64,000 nt of DNA from Fictibacillus phosphorivorans (GCF_001619875.1 NZ_LRFC01000034.1:124001-188000); one strand, 5' to 3'. Numbered from the stretch's first letter, positions 42,556 through 52,390 are shown. The notes: generated by a model not told the origin, from the sequence alone. Translations and numbers: made by a program.

Positions 42556-43536
42556 TTGATAAAAAAAGCTAGAACAAAACCGTTAAAGCTACTAAAATAT
42601 GAAGTTTTATTAGAACGAATTATCCCGAATCATACCCAAAAACCGATAATTGAGAGCAGCCATAGAAAATATTTAGCGGGTTATAAAGGAGAATTAACTT
42701 TAGACTATTTTCTAACAGATTTGGCTAGGGATGATTACCACATTTTCCACGATTTACGAATCCCCAGAAGTGAAAACAACCAACTTTATTTCCAACTAGA
42801 TGCCCTCGTTATCCATTCGAAATTTTGTATCATCATTGAAGTTAAGAACTTAATAGGCAATTTGTATTTTGATCATCAATATGATCAAATCATACGTTCT
42901 AGAGAAGGGATAGATGAGACATTTCCTGACCCCGTAAATCAAGCTGAACTACAAAAGAATCATTTTTGTAACTGGCTGCTTAAACACAAGTTCCCCGTAA
43001 TACCGTTACATACCCTTGTTGTAATCACAAATCCAAAATCTTATATTCGAATTTCGCCTAAGTACGGAAATAGGGCACAAAAAATTATCAGGGGAAGAAC
43101 ACTGGCTAATAAAATTAAAGAATTTAGAAGTATAGAAAGTGAAAATATCCTCCAAAAGAAAGATATTAAGAGGCTTTCTTCTATGCTGTTAAAAGAACAT
43201 ACACAGCATAATCCTGACATTCTAAAAATGTTCAATATTCATCACAATGATATATTAACAGGCGTTTTTTGCCCTAACTGTATACAGGGAGCAGTACTAA
43301 TAAGAATAAAACGAAACTGGTTGTGTGCAAGCTGTTCCAAAACATATATGCATGCGCATAAAAAAGCAATCATAGATTATGCACTTTTGTTCAGTCCAAC
43401 CGTCAAAAATAAAGATTTGCGCTCATTTCTACATATGGAATCACAAACATCAGTAAAAAAACTCCTCTATAGCATGAACCTTAAACCAACCGGCGCAAGA
43501 AAAGCCGCAACCTATACCATTCCTCTACCAGAATAG
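42556..43536 (+). CDS. NERD-domain protein with zinc ribbon (paralogue 1)
   Basis: A 326-residue protein. NERD (nuclease-related) domain at about 40-160: YKGELTLDYFL, then FQLDALVIHSKFCIIIEVKNL, giving the D...E-x-K arrangement of endonuclease-like folds. A zinc ribbon follows at about 238-262 (CPNC ... CASC), and the C-terminal 50 residues (DLRSFLHMESQTSVKKLLYSM) look like a helix-turn-helix. TTG start at 42556 after AGGATG. The protein resembles the one at 53826 over its whole length. It stands between two ABC-F genes and next to repeat array A2. Function unknown; DNA or RNA processing is suggested by the fold. Confidence 0.82.
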   Translation: MIKKARTKPLKLLKYEVLLERIIPNHTQKPIIESSHRKYLAGYKGELTLDYFLTDLARDDYHIFHDLRIPRSENNQLYFQLDALVIHSKFCIIIEVKNLIGNLYFDHQYDQIIRSREGIDETFPDPVNQAELQKNHFCNWLLKHKFPVIPLHTLVVITNPKSYIRISPKYGNRAQKIIRGRTLANKIKEFRSIESENILQKKDIKRLSSMLLKEHTQHNPDILKMFNIHHNDILTGVFCPNCIQGAVLIRIKRNWLCASCSKTYMHAHKKAIIDYALLFSPTVKNKDLRSFLHMESQTSVKKLLYSMNLKPTGARKAATYTIPLPE

Positions 43537-43545
43537 TAGACATAA

Positions 43546-43569
43546 TAAAAACCCCCACCAAAGTGAGGG
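43546..43569 (-). terminator. Terminator of the ABC-F gene at 43578
   Basis: On the minus strand CCCTCAC pairs with GTGGGGG around a short loop, followed by TTTTTATT. It may also serve the convergent NERD gene. Confidence 0.75.
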
Positions 43570-43577
43570 CCTCAGAT

Positions 43578-45134
43578 TTAAAACACCTTTGTCGTCCAGC
43601 TTTCACAATTCCAGACGTCGTTTGCTACTTCTTTATAAAATTCAGGTTCGTGGGAGATCAATAGAACGCTGCCTTTGAATGCTTTCAACGCACGCATTAA
43701 CTCATCTTTTGCCTCAACGTCCAAGTGGTTTGTTGGCTCATCCAGAACTAGAACATTATTTTCGTGGTTGATCAGCTTACATAAACGAACCTTCGCTTTT
43801 TCTCCACCACTAAGCACTTCAACTTTACTCTCGATATGTTTTGTCGTTAGTCCGCACTTCGCGAGAGCAGCGCGAACTTCATGATGAGAGAAGCCAGGGA
43901 ACTCACTCCAGATTTCTTCGATACACGTGTTATAGTTTGCCGATTTCACTTCTTGCTCGAAGTATCCGATCTCTAGGTTCTCACCGCGTTCAACAGAACC
44001 TGAAACAGGCTTGATTTCCCCTAAGATACTGCGGAGCAATGTGGTTTTACCGATTCCGTTCGCACCGACTAAAGCAATTTTTTGACCGCGTTCCATACGC
44101 AAGTTCAGTGGTTTTGACAATGGCTCATCATATCCGATGACAAGGTCTTTCGTTTCAAAGATAAGCTTGCTTGGCGTGCGTGCTTCTTTGAAGTTGAACT
44201 CTGGCTTCGGCTTTTCTTTTGCCAGTTCAATCACTTCCATCTTATCGAGCTTCTTCTGACGTGACATCGCCATGTTACGAGTGGAAACACGCGCTTTATT
44301 ACGGGCTACAAAATCCTTCAATCCTGCAATCTCCTGCTGCTGGCGCTTAAACGCTGCTTCCAGCTGGGATTTTTTCATCTCGTGAACCGATTTGAAGTGA
44401 TCGTAATCGCCGACATAACGGTTCAGCTCTTGATTTTCCATGTGGTAGATCAAGTTAATAACGCTGTTTAAGAATGGAATATCATGCGAGATCAAAATAA
44501 AAGCATTTTCGTATTCCTGCAGATAGCGCTTCAGCCACTCGATATGCTGTTCATCCAGATAGTTTGTCGGCTCATCGAGCAATAGAATTTCCGGCTTTTC
44601 TAATAAAAGCTTAGCCAGCAATACCTTCGTACGCTGTCCACCGCTCAGATCGTGTACGTCACGATCTAAACCGATATCATCAAGACCTAATCCGCGTGCG
44701 ATTTCTTCAACTTTTGCATCGATTACGTAAAAGTCGTTGTTCGTCAGTGTATCTTGAATAACCCCGACATCTTCTAGCAGCTTTTCAAGCTCTTCGGGTG
44801 TTACTTCACCCATCTTTTCATACATGCTGTTCATTTCTGTTTCCATGTCGAGCAAGTATTGAAACGCGCTTTTTAAAACGTCGCGAATAGACATTCCTTT
44901 TTGTAGAACGGTGTGCTGATCCAAGTAGCCAACACGCACCTTTTTTGCCCATTCCACTTTACCTTCATCAGGCTTTAATTTGCCTGTAATTATATTCATA
45001 AAGGTTGATTTACCTTCACCATTTGCACCGATTAAACCAATGTGCTCTCCTTTTAACAGACGGAAAGACACATCATTAAAGATCGCTCTGTCGCCAAAAC
45101 CATGGCTTAAGCCTTGTACCGTTAGAATACTCAT
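43578..45134 (-). CDS. ABC-F family ATPase (EttA/YbiT/YkpA-like group)
   Basis: A 518-residue protein with two ATPase domains and no membrane segments: Walker A GANGEGKST and GANGIGKTT, signatures LSGGQRTK and LSGGEKAK, Walker B ILLLDEPTNYLD and VLVLDEPTNHLD. The linker between them (about 235-310) is helical and charged, as in translational ABC-F proteins. There is no C-terminal coiled coil, unlike the neighbour at 40377. Whether it is a housekeeping translation factor or an antibiotic-resistance type cannot be judged from motifs. It is the second ABC-F gene within 5 kb. Confidence 0.88.
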   Translation of the reverse strand: MSILTVQGLSHGFGDRAIFNDVSFRLLKGEHIGLIGANGEGKSTFMNIITGKLKPDEGKVEWAKKVRVGYLDQHTVLQKGMSIRDVLKSAFQYLLDMETEMNSMYEKMGEVTPEELEKLLEDVGVIQDTLTNNDFYVIDAKVEEIARGLGLDDIGLDRDVHDLSGGQRTKVLLAKLLLEKPEILLLDEPTNYLDEQHIEWLKRYLQEYENAFILISHDIPFLNSVINLIYHMENQELNRYVGDYDHFKSVHEMKKSQLEAAFKRQQQEIAGLKDFVARNKARVSTRNMAMSRQKKLDKMEVIELAKEKPKPEFNFKEARTPSKLIFETKDLVIGYDEPLSKPLNLRMERGQKIALVGANGIGKTTLLRSILGEIKPVSGSVERGENLEIGYFEQEVKSANYNTCIEEIWSEFPGFSHHEVRAALAKCGLTTKHIESKVEVLSGGEKAKVRLCKLINHENNVLVLDEPTNHLDVEAKDELMRALKAFKGSVLLISHEPEFYKEVANDVWNCESWTTKVF

Positions 45135-45223
45135 CTATATAACACCTTTTCTGTCAGTAATTTGTACCCTCTTGATTATAGTATTGAATGGGGAAGGAAC
45201 TCAATAGGTGCAAGCCGAATCGT

Positions 45224-45268
45224 AAAAAAGAAAAAGCACCCATGGAAGATTTTCCAAGAGTGCTTTAC
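45224..45268 (-). terminator. Terminator of the small gene at 45276
   Basis: On the minus strand AAAGCACTCTTGGAA pairs imperfectly with TTCCATGGGTGCTTT, followed by TTCTTTTT. Confidence 0.8.
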
Positions 45269-45275
45269 CGATTAA

Positions 45276-45437
45276 TTATTCCTGCTCACCAGTTCGATTT
45301 TTAAAGGCTTCTTTTGTAGCAAGATTTACTGAATCTGTTTCGTCGCTTTTCTCGACAAGTCTGTTTTGCAGAGTATTATCAGGAAATCTTCCTGGATGAC
45401 CTTGTTTTTTATGTTCAAAAGATTTTCCGCGTGCCAT
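45276..45437 (-). CDS. Small charged hypothetical protein (53 aa)
   Basis: ATG 45437 is preceded by GAGGAGTG at proper distance. The 53-residue product starts MARGKSFEHKKQGHPGRF and continues with a polar, charged sequence ending KNRTGEQE, with no hydrophobic segment. Composition and size resemble small spore or stress proteins of Bacillaceae, but I do not recognise the family. A good ribosome site and a proper terminator support that it is real. Confidence 0.7.
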   Translation of the reverse strand: MARGKSFEHKKQGHPGRFPDNTLQNRLVEKSDETDSVNLATKEAFKNRTGEQE

Positions 45438-45498
45438 GTTTTTCACTCCTCATCTCTTTAAAAGATATTGTGTCCAAGAGAAGAGCGATTTATGAACA

Positions 45499-45951
45499 TT
45501 AAAAAGGCTTTACCACCATTAAAATGATAAGTAAGACAGCTAAACCGTGCAAAGAATATACATAAGGATCGAGCTCTTTATCTATTGTGCGATACGATTC
45601 AGGAAGATCATCCCCTTCATGAGAACCCAAAATATCGCTCATCTGTTTTTGTTTCTTAGGGATGATGCCAATAACAAGAACCTGTGCTATTACATAAATA
45701 ACCAATGAAGTAACGTACCATACTTCGCTGAATAATGAAGGATTTAAAAAGCCTAATATAAGTCCGGTTGCAAGAAGTGTTAAGCTGCCAATCTTAGGCA
45801 ATGTTTCAATCTTAGCGTTTACTTCGAGTGCATACCGTGCCTGACTGGCTGTTTTTGCAAATTTTGTAACGACTGGCATGGCAAAGCTTGCACCTAAACC
45901 GACTATGGCTGCCAAGATATGCAGCAAAACGAGAGCACTATAAAGAGTCAT
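45499..45951 (-). CDS. DUF2269 family membrane protein
   Basis: A 150-residue protein with four membrane segments (about 5-25, 52-70, 77-98, 132-148). The opening SALVLLHILAAIVGLGASFAMPVVTK fits DUF2269. Ribosome site AAAGGAGGAG before the start. Function unknown. Confidence 0.78.
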   Translation of the reverse strand: MTLYSALVLLHILAAIVGLGASFAMPVVTKFAKTASQARYALEVNAKIETLPKIGSLTLLATGLILGFLNPSLFSEVWYVTSLVIYVIAQVLVIGIIPKKQKQMSDILGSHEGDDLPESYRTIDKELDPYVYSLHGLAVLLIILMVVKPF

Positions 45952-46073
45952 CCCAAAACTCCTCCTTTAAATATGTATGAATGAATACTTCTTCAATTTA
46001 TTACGCTGAACAGGAAAATAGTCCTTCTTTTTGACTGTGGCTTTTATCCTAGTTATAAAAGGAGTAACTTAGA

Positions 46074-46793
46074 ATGAAAACAAAACATGAAATCAGGGAA
46101 AAAGTGTGGAATAAGCTAGCTGAAGAAAAATTAGGTAGATTTCCGTTCCCATTAACGAATCGTATCCCTAATTTTAAAGGGGCAGAGGCTGCTGCAAGGT
46201 TTATTTCAGAAATGAAAGAGTATAAAGAAGCAAGTGTGATCAAGGTGAATCAAGATTCGCCGCAGCTGCCGCTTCGAGCACAGATTTTAAAAGATGGAAA
46301 AATGCTTCTCGTTCCAACACCTCGTTTAAAAGATGGCTTTATTCAGGTGAAACCAGAGTGGGTTCCAAAAGGAGAGGAGCGAAAAGCCGCAAGTCTATCG
46401 AGCATTTCGAATTATGGAAGAGTTTTGCCATTATCACAAATGCCAGAAATTGATTTAATTGTTGTTGGTTCGGTGGCGATTCATCGTGACGGCAGACGTC
46501 TTGGAAAGGGAGAAGGATACGCCGATCGAGAGTATGCAATCATCCGAGAGCTCGGTAACAAAGAAGTGCCTGTGATCACTTCGATTCAAAGTGCACAGCT
46601 CGTTGATGATGAAATCCCTGTTGATGTCTTTGATTTAACAGTTGACTGGATTGCAACGGAAAAAGGGTTAATCGAAACTTGCTCTCCTTATCCTAAACCA
46701 ACAGGGATTGTTTGGGATGAAGTAAGTGAGGAGGATCTGAACATCATGCCTGTTTTAAAAGAAATTAAGGAACTGACAGTAAATAAACGTTAG
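46074..46793 (+). CDS. 5-formyltetrahydrofolate cyclo-ligase family protein
   Basis: A 239-residue protein of the 5-FTHF cyclo-ligase fold. The phosphate-binding block is VAIHRDGRRLGKGEGYADREYAIIRELG (about 140-167), and KVWNKLAEEK-like residues open the chain. It is longer than the housekeeping enzyme YqgN of B. subtilis (about 187) and its N-terminal ATP-binding Arg/Lys pattern is only partly kept, so it belongs to the MTHFSD-like side of the family. It may act on a folate derivative; the reaction is not certain. Its stop overlaps the stop of the convergent PfpI gene. Confidence 0.8.
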   Translation: MKTKHEIREKVWNKLAEEKLGRFPFPLTNRIPNFKGAEAAARFISEMKEYKEASVIKVNQDSPQLPLRAQILKDGKMLLVPTPRLKDGFIQVKPEWVPKGEERKAASLSSISNYGRVLPLSQMPEIDLIVVGSVAIHRDGRRLGKGEGYADREYAIIRELGNKEVPVITSIQSAQLVDDEIPVDVFDLTVDWIATEKGLIETCSPYPKPTGIVWDEVSEEDLNIMPVLKEIKELTVNKR

Positions 46794-47359
46794 GACATTG
46801 TAGGCACTTTAAAATATTTAAGCGGATTTTCCGTGTTGGCAGGAAAAACGTTTAGCCGGCGTAACACCTCTTCAGCGAACTGGATATAGTTAGAACCAGT
46901 TGCAGTGATTACATTTTGGTCACATACAAGGTGTTCTTCACGTTTATTGCTCCAGTTCATTACAGATGTATAGTTTGAGTCATCTTCAGTAAGAGACGCT
47001 GTGTATTGGATATGATTTAAAATACCAGTTGCACCTAACAGGACAGGTCCTCCACAGATCGCGCCGATCAGCTTGCCTTTATCAAAAAAAGTACGGATCA
47101 TCTCGGTAACCGCTGAATTTTGCAAAAGAGGAAACGGTGTTCCGCCAGGGATAATAAGAGCAGCATAATCATCTGTTGCTACTTCATTTACGGATAGGTC
47201 AGGCTTAATTTTAAGCTTGCCTGCTGATGTGACGGTCTGGGTAGAAGAGTGAGGAGAGCAGGTAACAAGATCATATTCTGATCCGCTTAAACACGTATTT
47301 AATATAGCTACTTCGAATTCTGCAAAAGAATCGTAAACAAATAATAGAACTTTTTTCAT
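46790..47359 (-). CDS. DJ-1/PfpI family protein
   Basis: A 189-residue class I glutamine amidotransferase-like protein with the nucleophile elbow GAICGGPVLLG (Cys about 101) and IIPGGTPFPLL before it. Members act as glyoxalases, chaperones or proteases; this one is closest to the short AraC-less PfpI/YoaZ-type proteins. Ribosome site CGGAGG. Convergent with, and overlapping by four bases, the cyclo-ligase-like gene. Confidence 0.87.
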   Translation of the reverse strand: MKKVLLFVYDSFAEFEVAILNTCLSGSEYDLVTCSPHSSTQTVTSAGKLKIKPDLSVNEVATDDYAALIIPGGTPFPLLQNSAVTEMIRTFFDKGKLIGAICGGPVLLGATGILNHIQYTASLTEDDSNYTSVMNWSNKREEHLVCDQNVITATGSNYIQFAEEVLRRLNVFPANTENPLKYFKVPTMS

Positions 47360-47650
47360 AGAATTTACCTCCGTTTTAAATGCCTATATCCAAATTTTAG
47401 CACCTGCTCATAGTAATTTGCTACAAAAACAAGCATATATTGTTTTCAAAGTGAATATAACTGAATCACAACCGAATATTTCTTCTGAGATTTCAAGCAT
47501 AAACACACTAATGACTGGCTAATTAATTAAAGCCTTGTCTTTTTTTGTGTGAGGAGGTGGCCGCTAAAAGTAATCCTGCAGTAATTCCTACTTGACAGAT
47601 AGGTTTTATTGTATTAATTTATTTTAGTTAACTAAAGGGGGGACTTGTAG

Positions 47651-49039
47651 GTGACTACTTACTTAGTTTTATTGAACATTGCTATTATGCTAATTCTTTT
47701 AGGTGTATTGTATTACATGCAAAAAAAGCACGTTTCTTTCTCAAAGCGTGTGTTTACGGGTCTTGGATTAGGGATTCTCTTTGGTCTTGGACTACAATAC
47801 GGCTATGGAGCTGATTCTGAGGTAGCTTCGAAATCAACTGACTGGTTTAATTTAGTCGGGGGTGGATACGTAACATTCTTAAAAATGATCGTAATGCCGC
47901 TCGTGTTTATTTCCATCCTTTCAGCGTTCACACGTTTGAACTTAAAAGGGAATATCGGAAAACTTAGCGGAATGATCATCGCCATTTTAATCGGAACAAC
48001 TGCTATTGCAGCAGTTGTCGGTATCGCTACATCTGTTGCGTTTGACCTTGAAGCTGTTCAGATTGAACAAGGTGATGCGGAAACTGCTCGTGGTGAACAG
48101 ATGGAAAGTACGTTTACAGAAGTAAAAGACTTAACACTTCCGCAACAGATTCTATCCTTGTTGCCAGCAAATCCATTTCTTGATTTCACAGGAGCTCGTC
48201 CAACTTCAACGATCGCAGTGGTTGTCTTTGCTGCATTCCTTGGAGTAGCTTATCTAGGGGTAAGACGAAAGCAAGAAGAGCATGCAGAATTGTTTGCCAA
48301 GATTGTTGATGCTTTCTATTCTGTGATCATGCGTGTTGTAACATTAATTCTTCGTTTAACACCATACGGAGTACTTGCTTTAATGACGAAAACAGTTGCG
48401 CTAAGTGATATGGGTGCGATCGCAAAGCTTGGAAAGTTTGTTATCGCGTCATATGTCGCACTGTTGATCATGTTCGGAATTCACTTATTGTTATTAACGT
48501 TCGCTGGTTTAAGCCCAGTTACGTATATGAAAAAAGCATTCCCGGTTCTATCCTTTGCCTTTACTTCGCGTACTAGTGCCGGAGCGCTACCATTAAACAT
48601 CCGTACACAAAAGAGCATGGGTGTACCTGATGGAATCGCAAACTTCTCAGGTTCGTTCGGCCTTTCAATTGGTCAAAACGGGTGTGCCGGAATCTATCCT
48701 GCGATGCTTGCGGTTATGATTGCACCAACTGTCGGAATCGACCCATTATCACCATCTTTCTTATTGACGCTTGTTGTAGTTGTAGCGCTTAGTTCGTTTG
48801 GTGTTGCTGGTGTTGGAGGCGGAGCTACATTTGCTGCGATCCTCGTGTTATCAGCGATGGATCTTCCGATTGCCTTAGCAGGTCTATTGATCTCTGTTGA
48901 ACCGCTGATCGACATGGGACGTACTGCTGTAAACGTAAGCGGTGCGATGACGTCAGGCCTTTTAACAAGTAAAGTTCAAAAACAATTAGACACAGACGTT
49001 TACAACGACAGCGAAAATCAAGTCGAAGTAAGTGCATAA
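47651..49039 (+). CDS. tcyP: L-cystine symporter, TcyP type
   Basis: A 462-residue DAACS-family (sodium/dicarboxylate) transporter. Landmarks: GGGYVTFLKMIVMPLVFISILSAFTRL (about 71-97), FAFTSRTSAGALPLNIRTQ (the serine-rich hairpin loop, about 301) and the C-terminal DMGRTAVNVSGAMTSGLL. This arrangement and length match B. subtilis TcyP (YhcL). GTG 47651 is preceded by AAAGGGGGG. TTGACA at 47592 could be a -35. Cysteine-dependent control by CymR is expected from the family but I see no clear box. Confidence 0.92.
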   Translation: MTTYLVLLNIAIMLILLGVLYYMQKKHVSFSKRVFTGLGLGILFGLGLQYGYGADSEVASKSTDWFNLVGGGYVTFLKMIVMPLVFISILSAFTRLNLKGNIGKLSGMIIAILIGTTAIAAVVGIATSVAFDLEAVQIEQGDAETARGEQMESTFTEVKDLTLPQQILSLLPANPFLDFTGARPTSTIAVVVFAAFLGVAYLGVRRKQEEHAELFAKIVDAFYSVIMRVVTLILRLTPYGVLALMTKTVALSDMGAIAKLGKFVIASYVALLIMFGIHLLLLTFAGLSPVTYMKKAFPVLSFAFTSRTSAGALPLNIRTQKSMGVPDGIANFSGSFGLSIGQNGCAGIYPAMLAVMIAPTVGIDPLSPSFLLTLVVVVALSSFGVAGVGGGATFAAILVLSAMDLPIALAGLLISVEPLIDMGRTAVNVSGAMTSGLLTSKVQKQLDTDVYNDSENQVEVSA

Positions 49040-49048
49040 CCAATAATG

Positions 49049-49082
49049 AAACGATCTTGCCTTTCTGGCAGGGTCGTTTTTT
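49049..49082 (+). terminator. Terminator after tcyP
   Basis: AACGATCTTGCC pairs with GGCAGGGTCGTT (two mismatches) followed by a T run. Confidence 0.82.
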
Positions 49083-49347
49083 ATTTGTAAATTTTTCATA
49101 TGAAGGTGTGAATTGGAGGGTTTAAGGGTAAAAATTAAAAACTGAACTTTCAAATAGAACAAGTTTCTTTTCCAGCTCAAGAAGGCTCTTCCATAATCGT
49201 GAACATTCTATGGCGAAACTGTGATAAAGTTGTGAGCTTTATTTGAAGTAATCGTGACATTTGTTGGGGAGCAGGTCACATTTATTAGGTTTCTGGTACT
49301 ATGAGGGCAAAGGTTTTTTGTCATTTTGATTTTGCCTATGATATCCA

Positions 49348-49376
49348 TTGTGATTTAATTCACAATACTCTATAAT
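49348..49376 (+). promoter_or_regulatory. qox promoter overlapped by a Rex-type operator
   Basis: TTGTGATTTAATTCACAA (49348-49365) matches the Rex consensus TTGTGAAnnnnTTCACAA with one deviation. Its first six bases act as the -35 (TTGTGA), followed by a 17-base spacer and a perfect TATAAT (49371-49376). Bound Rex would block this promoter when NADH is low. The gene starts 70 bases downstream of the -10. The rest of the 49083-49347 spacer has no gene or recognised site. Confidence 0.75.
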
Positions 49377-49445
49377 CACTCTTGGTTCGTTTTATTGGGC
49401 AAAAGTTAAATGCTTGTAAATAGAGAAAGGAAGGTGGACCTGGTG

Positions 49446-50417
49446 ATGCGACGGTTGAAGCCGTTTTTAACATTCGGGTTAATGATGGCCGTGTTTATGC
49501 TAAGCGGCTGCAGCGATATGATTGTTTTAGATCCAAAAGGACCTGTAGGAGAAGAACAGAAGGATCTGATCATGTATTCTATCTGGTTTATGTTATTTAT
49601 CCTGCTCGTTGTTTACGCACTTACTGCTTTTATTGTTTATAAATATCGTGATCACAAAAATCATAAAGGCTATGATCCAGATAACGAAGGAAGTCATCTT
49701 CTTGAGACGATTTGGTGGATCATTCCGATTATTATCGTTATTGCATTAGCGATTCCAACGGTTAATAGTATCTACTCTCTGGAGGGACCTCCTGAAGAGT
49801 CGAAAGATCAAAAGCCATTGGTGATTCATGCAACATCTGTAAACTGGAAATGGGTATTCTCATATCCAGAGCAAGATATTGAAACAGTTAACTATCTTCA
49901 TATTCCCGAAGATCGACCTGTTTTGTTCAAACTGACTTCTGCTGATTCTATGGCATCCTTTTGGGTTCCTCAACTAGGTGGCCAAAAGTATGCGATGGCT
50001 GGCATGGAGACAGAGCTTTATCTGCAAGCTGACGAGCAAGGCACGTATGAAGGACGTAACTCTAACTTTACAGGAGAAGGATTTACTAACCATACGTTTG
50101 ATGTGATGGCTATGTCTGATGCAGAGTTTGAAAAGTGGGCGAGTGAAACAAAAGCTGATGCTCCTGAGCTTTCGAAGGGGCAGTACGACAAGCTTATGCT
50201 TCCTGGTCACGTGAAACAAATGACTTTCTCTTCTACTCACTTAGATTGGGTAGACCACGCTAAAAACGCTGAGTACGCTTTAGATGCTCGCAAACGTTTA
50301 GGTTATGAAGAGAAGCTTCCTCACTCAAAAGCAGGGAAGGAAGAAAAGAAAAAGCGTGAAGAAGAGATGAAGAAGCTTGAAGAATCAGAGTCTCATGGGG
50401 ATTCTCATGCCCATTAA
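49446..50417 (+). CDS. qoxA: Cytochrome aa3 quinol oxidase subunit II
   Basis: ATG 49446 is taken because AAGGTGG lies eight bases upstream and the product then begins with a lipoprotein signal peptide (MRRLKPFLTFGLMMAVFMLSGC, lipobox Cys22). The 323-residue protein has two further membrane helices and a cupredoxin domain. The loop where cytochrome c oxidases have CuA ligands reads NFTGEGFTNHTFDV without the two cysteines, so this is a quinol oxidase. The tail is charged and His-rich (EESESHGDSHAH). First gene of qoxABCD. Confidence 0.94.
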   Translation: MRRLKPFLTFGLMMAVFMLSGCSDMIVLDPKGPVGEEQKDLIMYSIWFMLFILLVVYALTAFIVYKYRDHKNHKGYDPDNEGSHLLETIWWIIPIIIVIALAIPTVNSIYSLEGPPEESKDQKPLVIHATSVNWKWVFSYPEQDIETVNYLHIPEDRPVLFKLTSADSMASFWVPQLGGQKYAMAGMETELYLQADEQGTYEGRNSNFTGEGFTNHTFDVMAMSDAEFEKWASETKADAPELSKGQYDKLMLPGHVKQMTFSSTHLDWVDHAKNAEYALDARKRLGYEEKLPHSKAGKEEKKKREEEMKKLEESESHGDSHAH

Positions 50418-50435
50418 CAGAGGAGGCATTTCAAT

Positions 50436-52376
50436 ATGAAATGGGATGAATTTTTCGTAACAGGCGACCCGATGATTTATGGTGCTGACGTATCCATCGT
50501 ACTAACGATGGTGGGTATCCTGTTCTATCTTACTAAATATAAAAAGTGGAAATGGTTGTGGGACGAATGGCTTACAACGGTTGACCACAAAAAACTCGGT
50601 ATAATGTATATCGTTTCCGCTGTGCTTATGTTGTTCCGCGGTGGTGTCGATGCGCTCTTAATGCGTACACAGCTAGCGGTTCCTGAGGCGAAGTTCCTCG
50701 ATTCACAGCACTATAACGAAATCTTTACAACACACGGTACGATCATGATTATCTTCATGGCGATGCCGTTCTTGATTGGTTTGATTAACGTCGTTGTTCC
50801 ATTACAGATCGGGGCACGTGACGTAGCTTATCCTTATTTAAACGCAGTTAGTTTCTGGACGTTCTTTATCGGTGCGATGTTATTCAACATCTCATTCGTT
50901 ATCGGTGGATCTCCATCAGCAGGTTGGACGAGTTACATGCCACTTGCGAGTAACGAGCTGAGTCCAGGACCTGGACAGAACTATTATTTGCTCGGACTGC
51001 AAATCGCAGGTATTGGTACGCTCTTAACGGGTATTAACTTCTTAGTTACAATCCTTAAGATGCGTGCACCGGGAATGACATTGTTCCGTATGCCAATGTT
51101 TACTTGGTCATCACTTGTAACAATGGTTATCATTATTTTCGCTTTCCCGATTCTAACTGTTGCACTGGCACTTATGACATTTGACCGTTTATTCGGAAGC
51201 CATTTCTTCACCCTGCAAGGAGCAGGAATGGATATGCTTTGGGCGAACCTTTTCTGGCTATGGGGTCACCCAGAGGTATATATCGTAATCCTTCCGGCGT
51301 TCGGTATGTTCTCTGAGATTATTTCTACTTTCTCTAGAAAAACGTTATTTGGTTACAAAGCCATGATCTGGTCTATGCTTTTAATCGCAGGATACAGCTT
51401 CTTGGTTTGGGTCCATCACTTCTTTACGATGGGTTCAGGAGCACTTGTTAACTCCGTATTCTCTATCACTACGATGGCGATCGGTATTCCGACAGGGGTT
51501 AAAATATTTAACTGGCTGTTCACGATGTACAGAGGTAAGATTCAATTTACGACACCTATGCTTTGGTCACTTGGATTTATTGTGAACTTCGTAATCGGTG
51601 GGGTTACAGGTGTCATGCTTGCAATGGCAGCTGCAGACTATCAGTATCACAACACATACTTCCTAGTATCTCACTTCCACTATGTATTGATCGCTGGTAC
51701 AGTATTTGCTTGTTTCGCTGGTTTAATCTACTGGTATCCGAAGATGTTTGGTTACAAACTGAACGAACGTATCGGTAAGTGGGTATTCTGGATTTTCACT
51801 ATTGGATTTAATGTATGTTTCTTCCCGCAATATTTCCTTGGTCTAGACGGTATGCCACGTCGTGTTTACACGTACAGTGAAGAGTCTGGCTGGGGTCCAT
51901 TAAACATGGTATCTACGATCGGTGGATTCATGATGGGTATTGCATTCTTAGTTCTTGTTTACAACATGTACTACAGCTTCCGTTTCGCGAAGCGTGAAAC
52001 AACTGGAGACGCTTGGGATGGCCGTACGCTTGAATGGTCTACTCCAACAGCAATGCCTCCATTCTATAACTTTGCTAAAATTCCAGAGGTAACAGGTCTT
52101 GACCACTTCTGGAGACAAAAGCAAGCAGGAAAAGTTGAGAAGTTAACAGCTAATGAACTTAAACCGATTCATATGCCTAGCAATTCTGGTGTACCGTTCA
52201 TCATGGCATCATTCTTTTTCGTTGCCGGATTCGGTATGGTATTTGACTGGATGTGGATGGCGATCATCGGATTGGTTGGTGTATTCGGAACATTGATCTA
52301 CCGTTCATTCGAGTATGATGACGGGTATTATGTAAGTGTTGAAGAGATTATCGAAACAGAAAAGATTTCTAAATAA
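50436..52376 (+). CDS. qoxB: Cytochrome aa3 quinol oxidase subunit I
   Basis: A 646-residue protein with about 15 membrane helices. Heme/CuB ligands are seen: His in [22 protein letters not shown] (CuB His and the cross-linked Tyr), WVHHFFTMG (CuB His pair), and HFHYVLIAG with the two heme His. It reduces O2 to water and pumps protons. It starts 18 bases after qoxA behind AGAGGAGG. Confidence 0.97.
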   Translation: MKWDEFFVTGDPMIYGADVSIVLTMVGILFYLTKYKKWKWLWDEWLTTVDHKKLGIMYIVSAVLMLFRGGVDALLMRTQLAVPEAKFLDSQHYNEIFTTHGTIMIIFMAMPFLIGLINVVVPLQIGARDVAYPYLNAVSFWTFFIGAMLFNISFVIGGSPSAGWTSYMPLASNELSPGPGQNYYLLGLQIAGIGTLLTGINFLVTILKMRAPGMTLFRMPMFTWSSLVTMVIIIFAFPILTVALALMTFDRLFGSHFFTLQGAGMDMLWANLFWLWGHPEVYIVILPAFGMFSEIISTFSRKTLFGYKAMIWSMLLIAGYSFLVWVHHFFTMGSGALVNSVFSITTMAIGIPTGVKIFNWLFTMYRGKIQFTTPMLWSLGFIVNFVIGGVTGVMLAMAAADYQYHNTYFLVSHFHYVLIAGTVFACFAGLIYWYPKMFGYKLNERIGKWVFWIFTIGFNVCFFPQYFLGLDGMPRRVYTYSEESGWGPLNMVSTIGGFMMGIAFLVLVYNMYYSFRFAKRETTGDAWDGRTLEWSTPTAMPPFYNFAKIPEVTGLDHFWRQKQAGKVEKLTANELKPIHMPSNSGVPFIMASFFFVAGFGMVFDWMWMAIIGLVGVFGTLIYRSFEYDDGYYVSVEEIIETEKISK

Positions 52377-52390
52377 GGAGGCGTGAAAAA

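Noticed and set aside
47360-47650. S-box or CymR site before tcyP
   Set aside because: No S-box core is seen, and the partial inverted repeat CCTACTTGACAGATAGG is too weak to call a CymR box.
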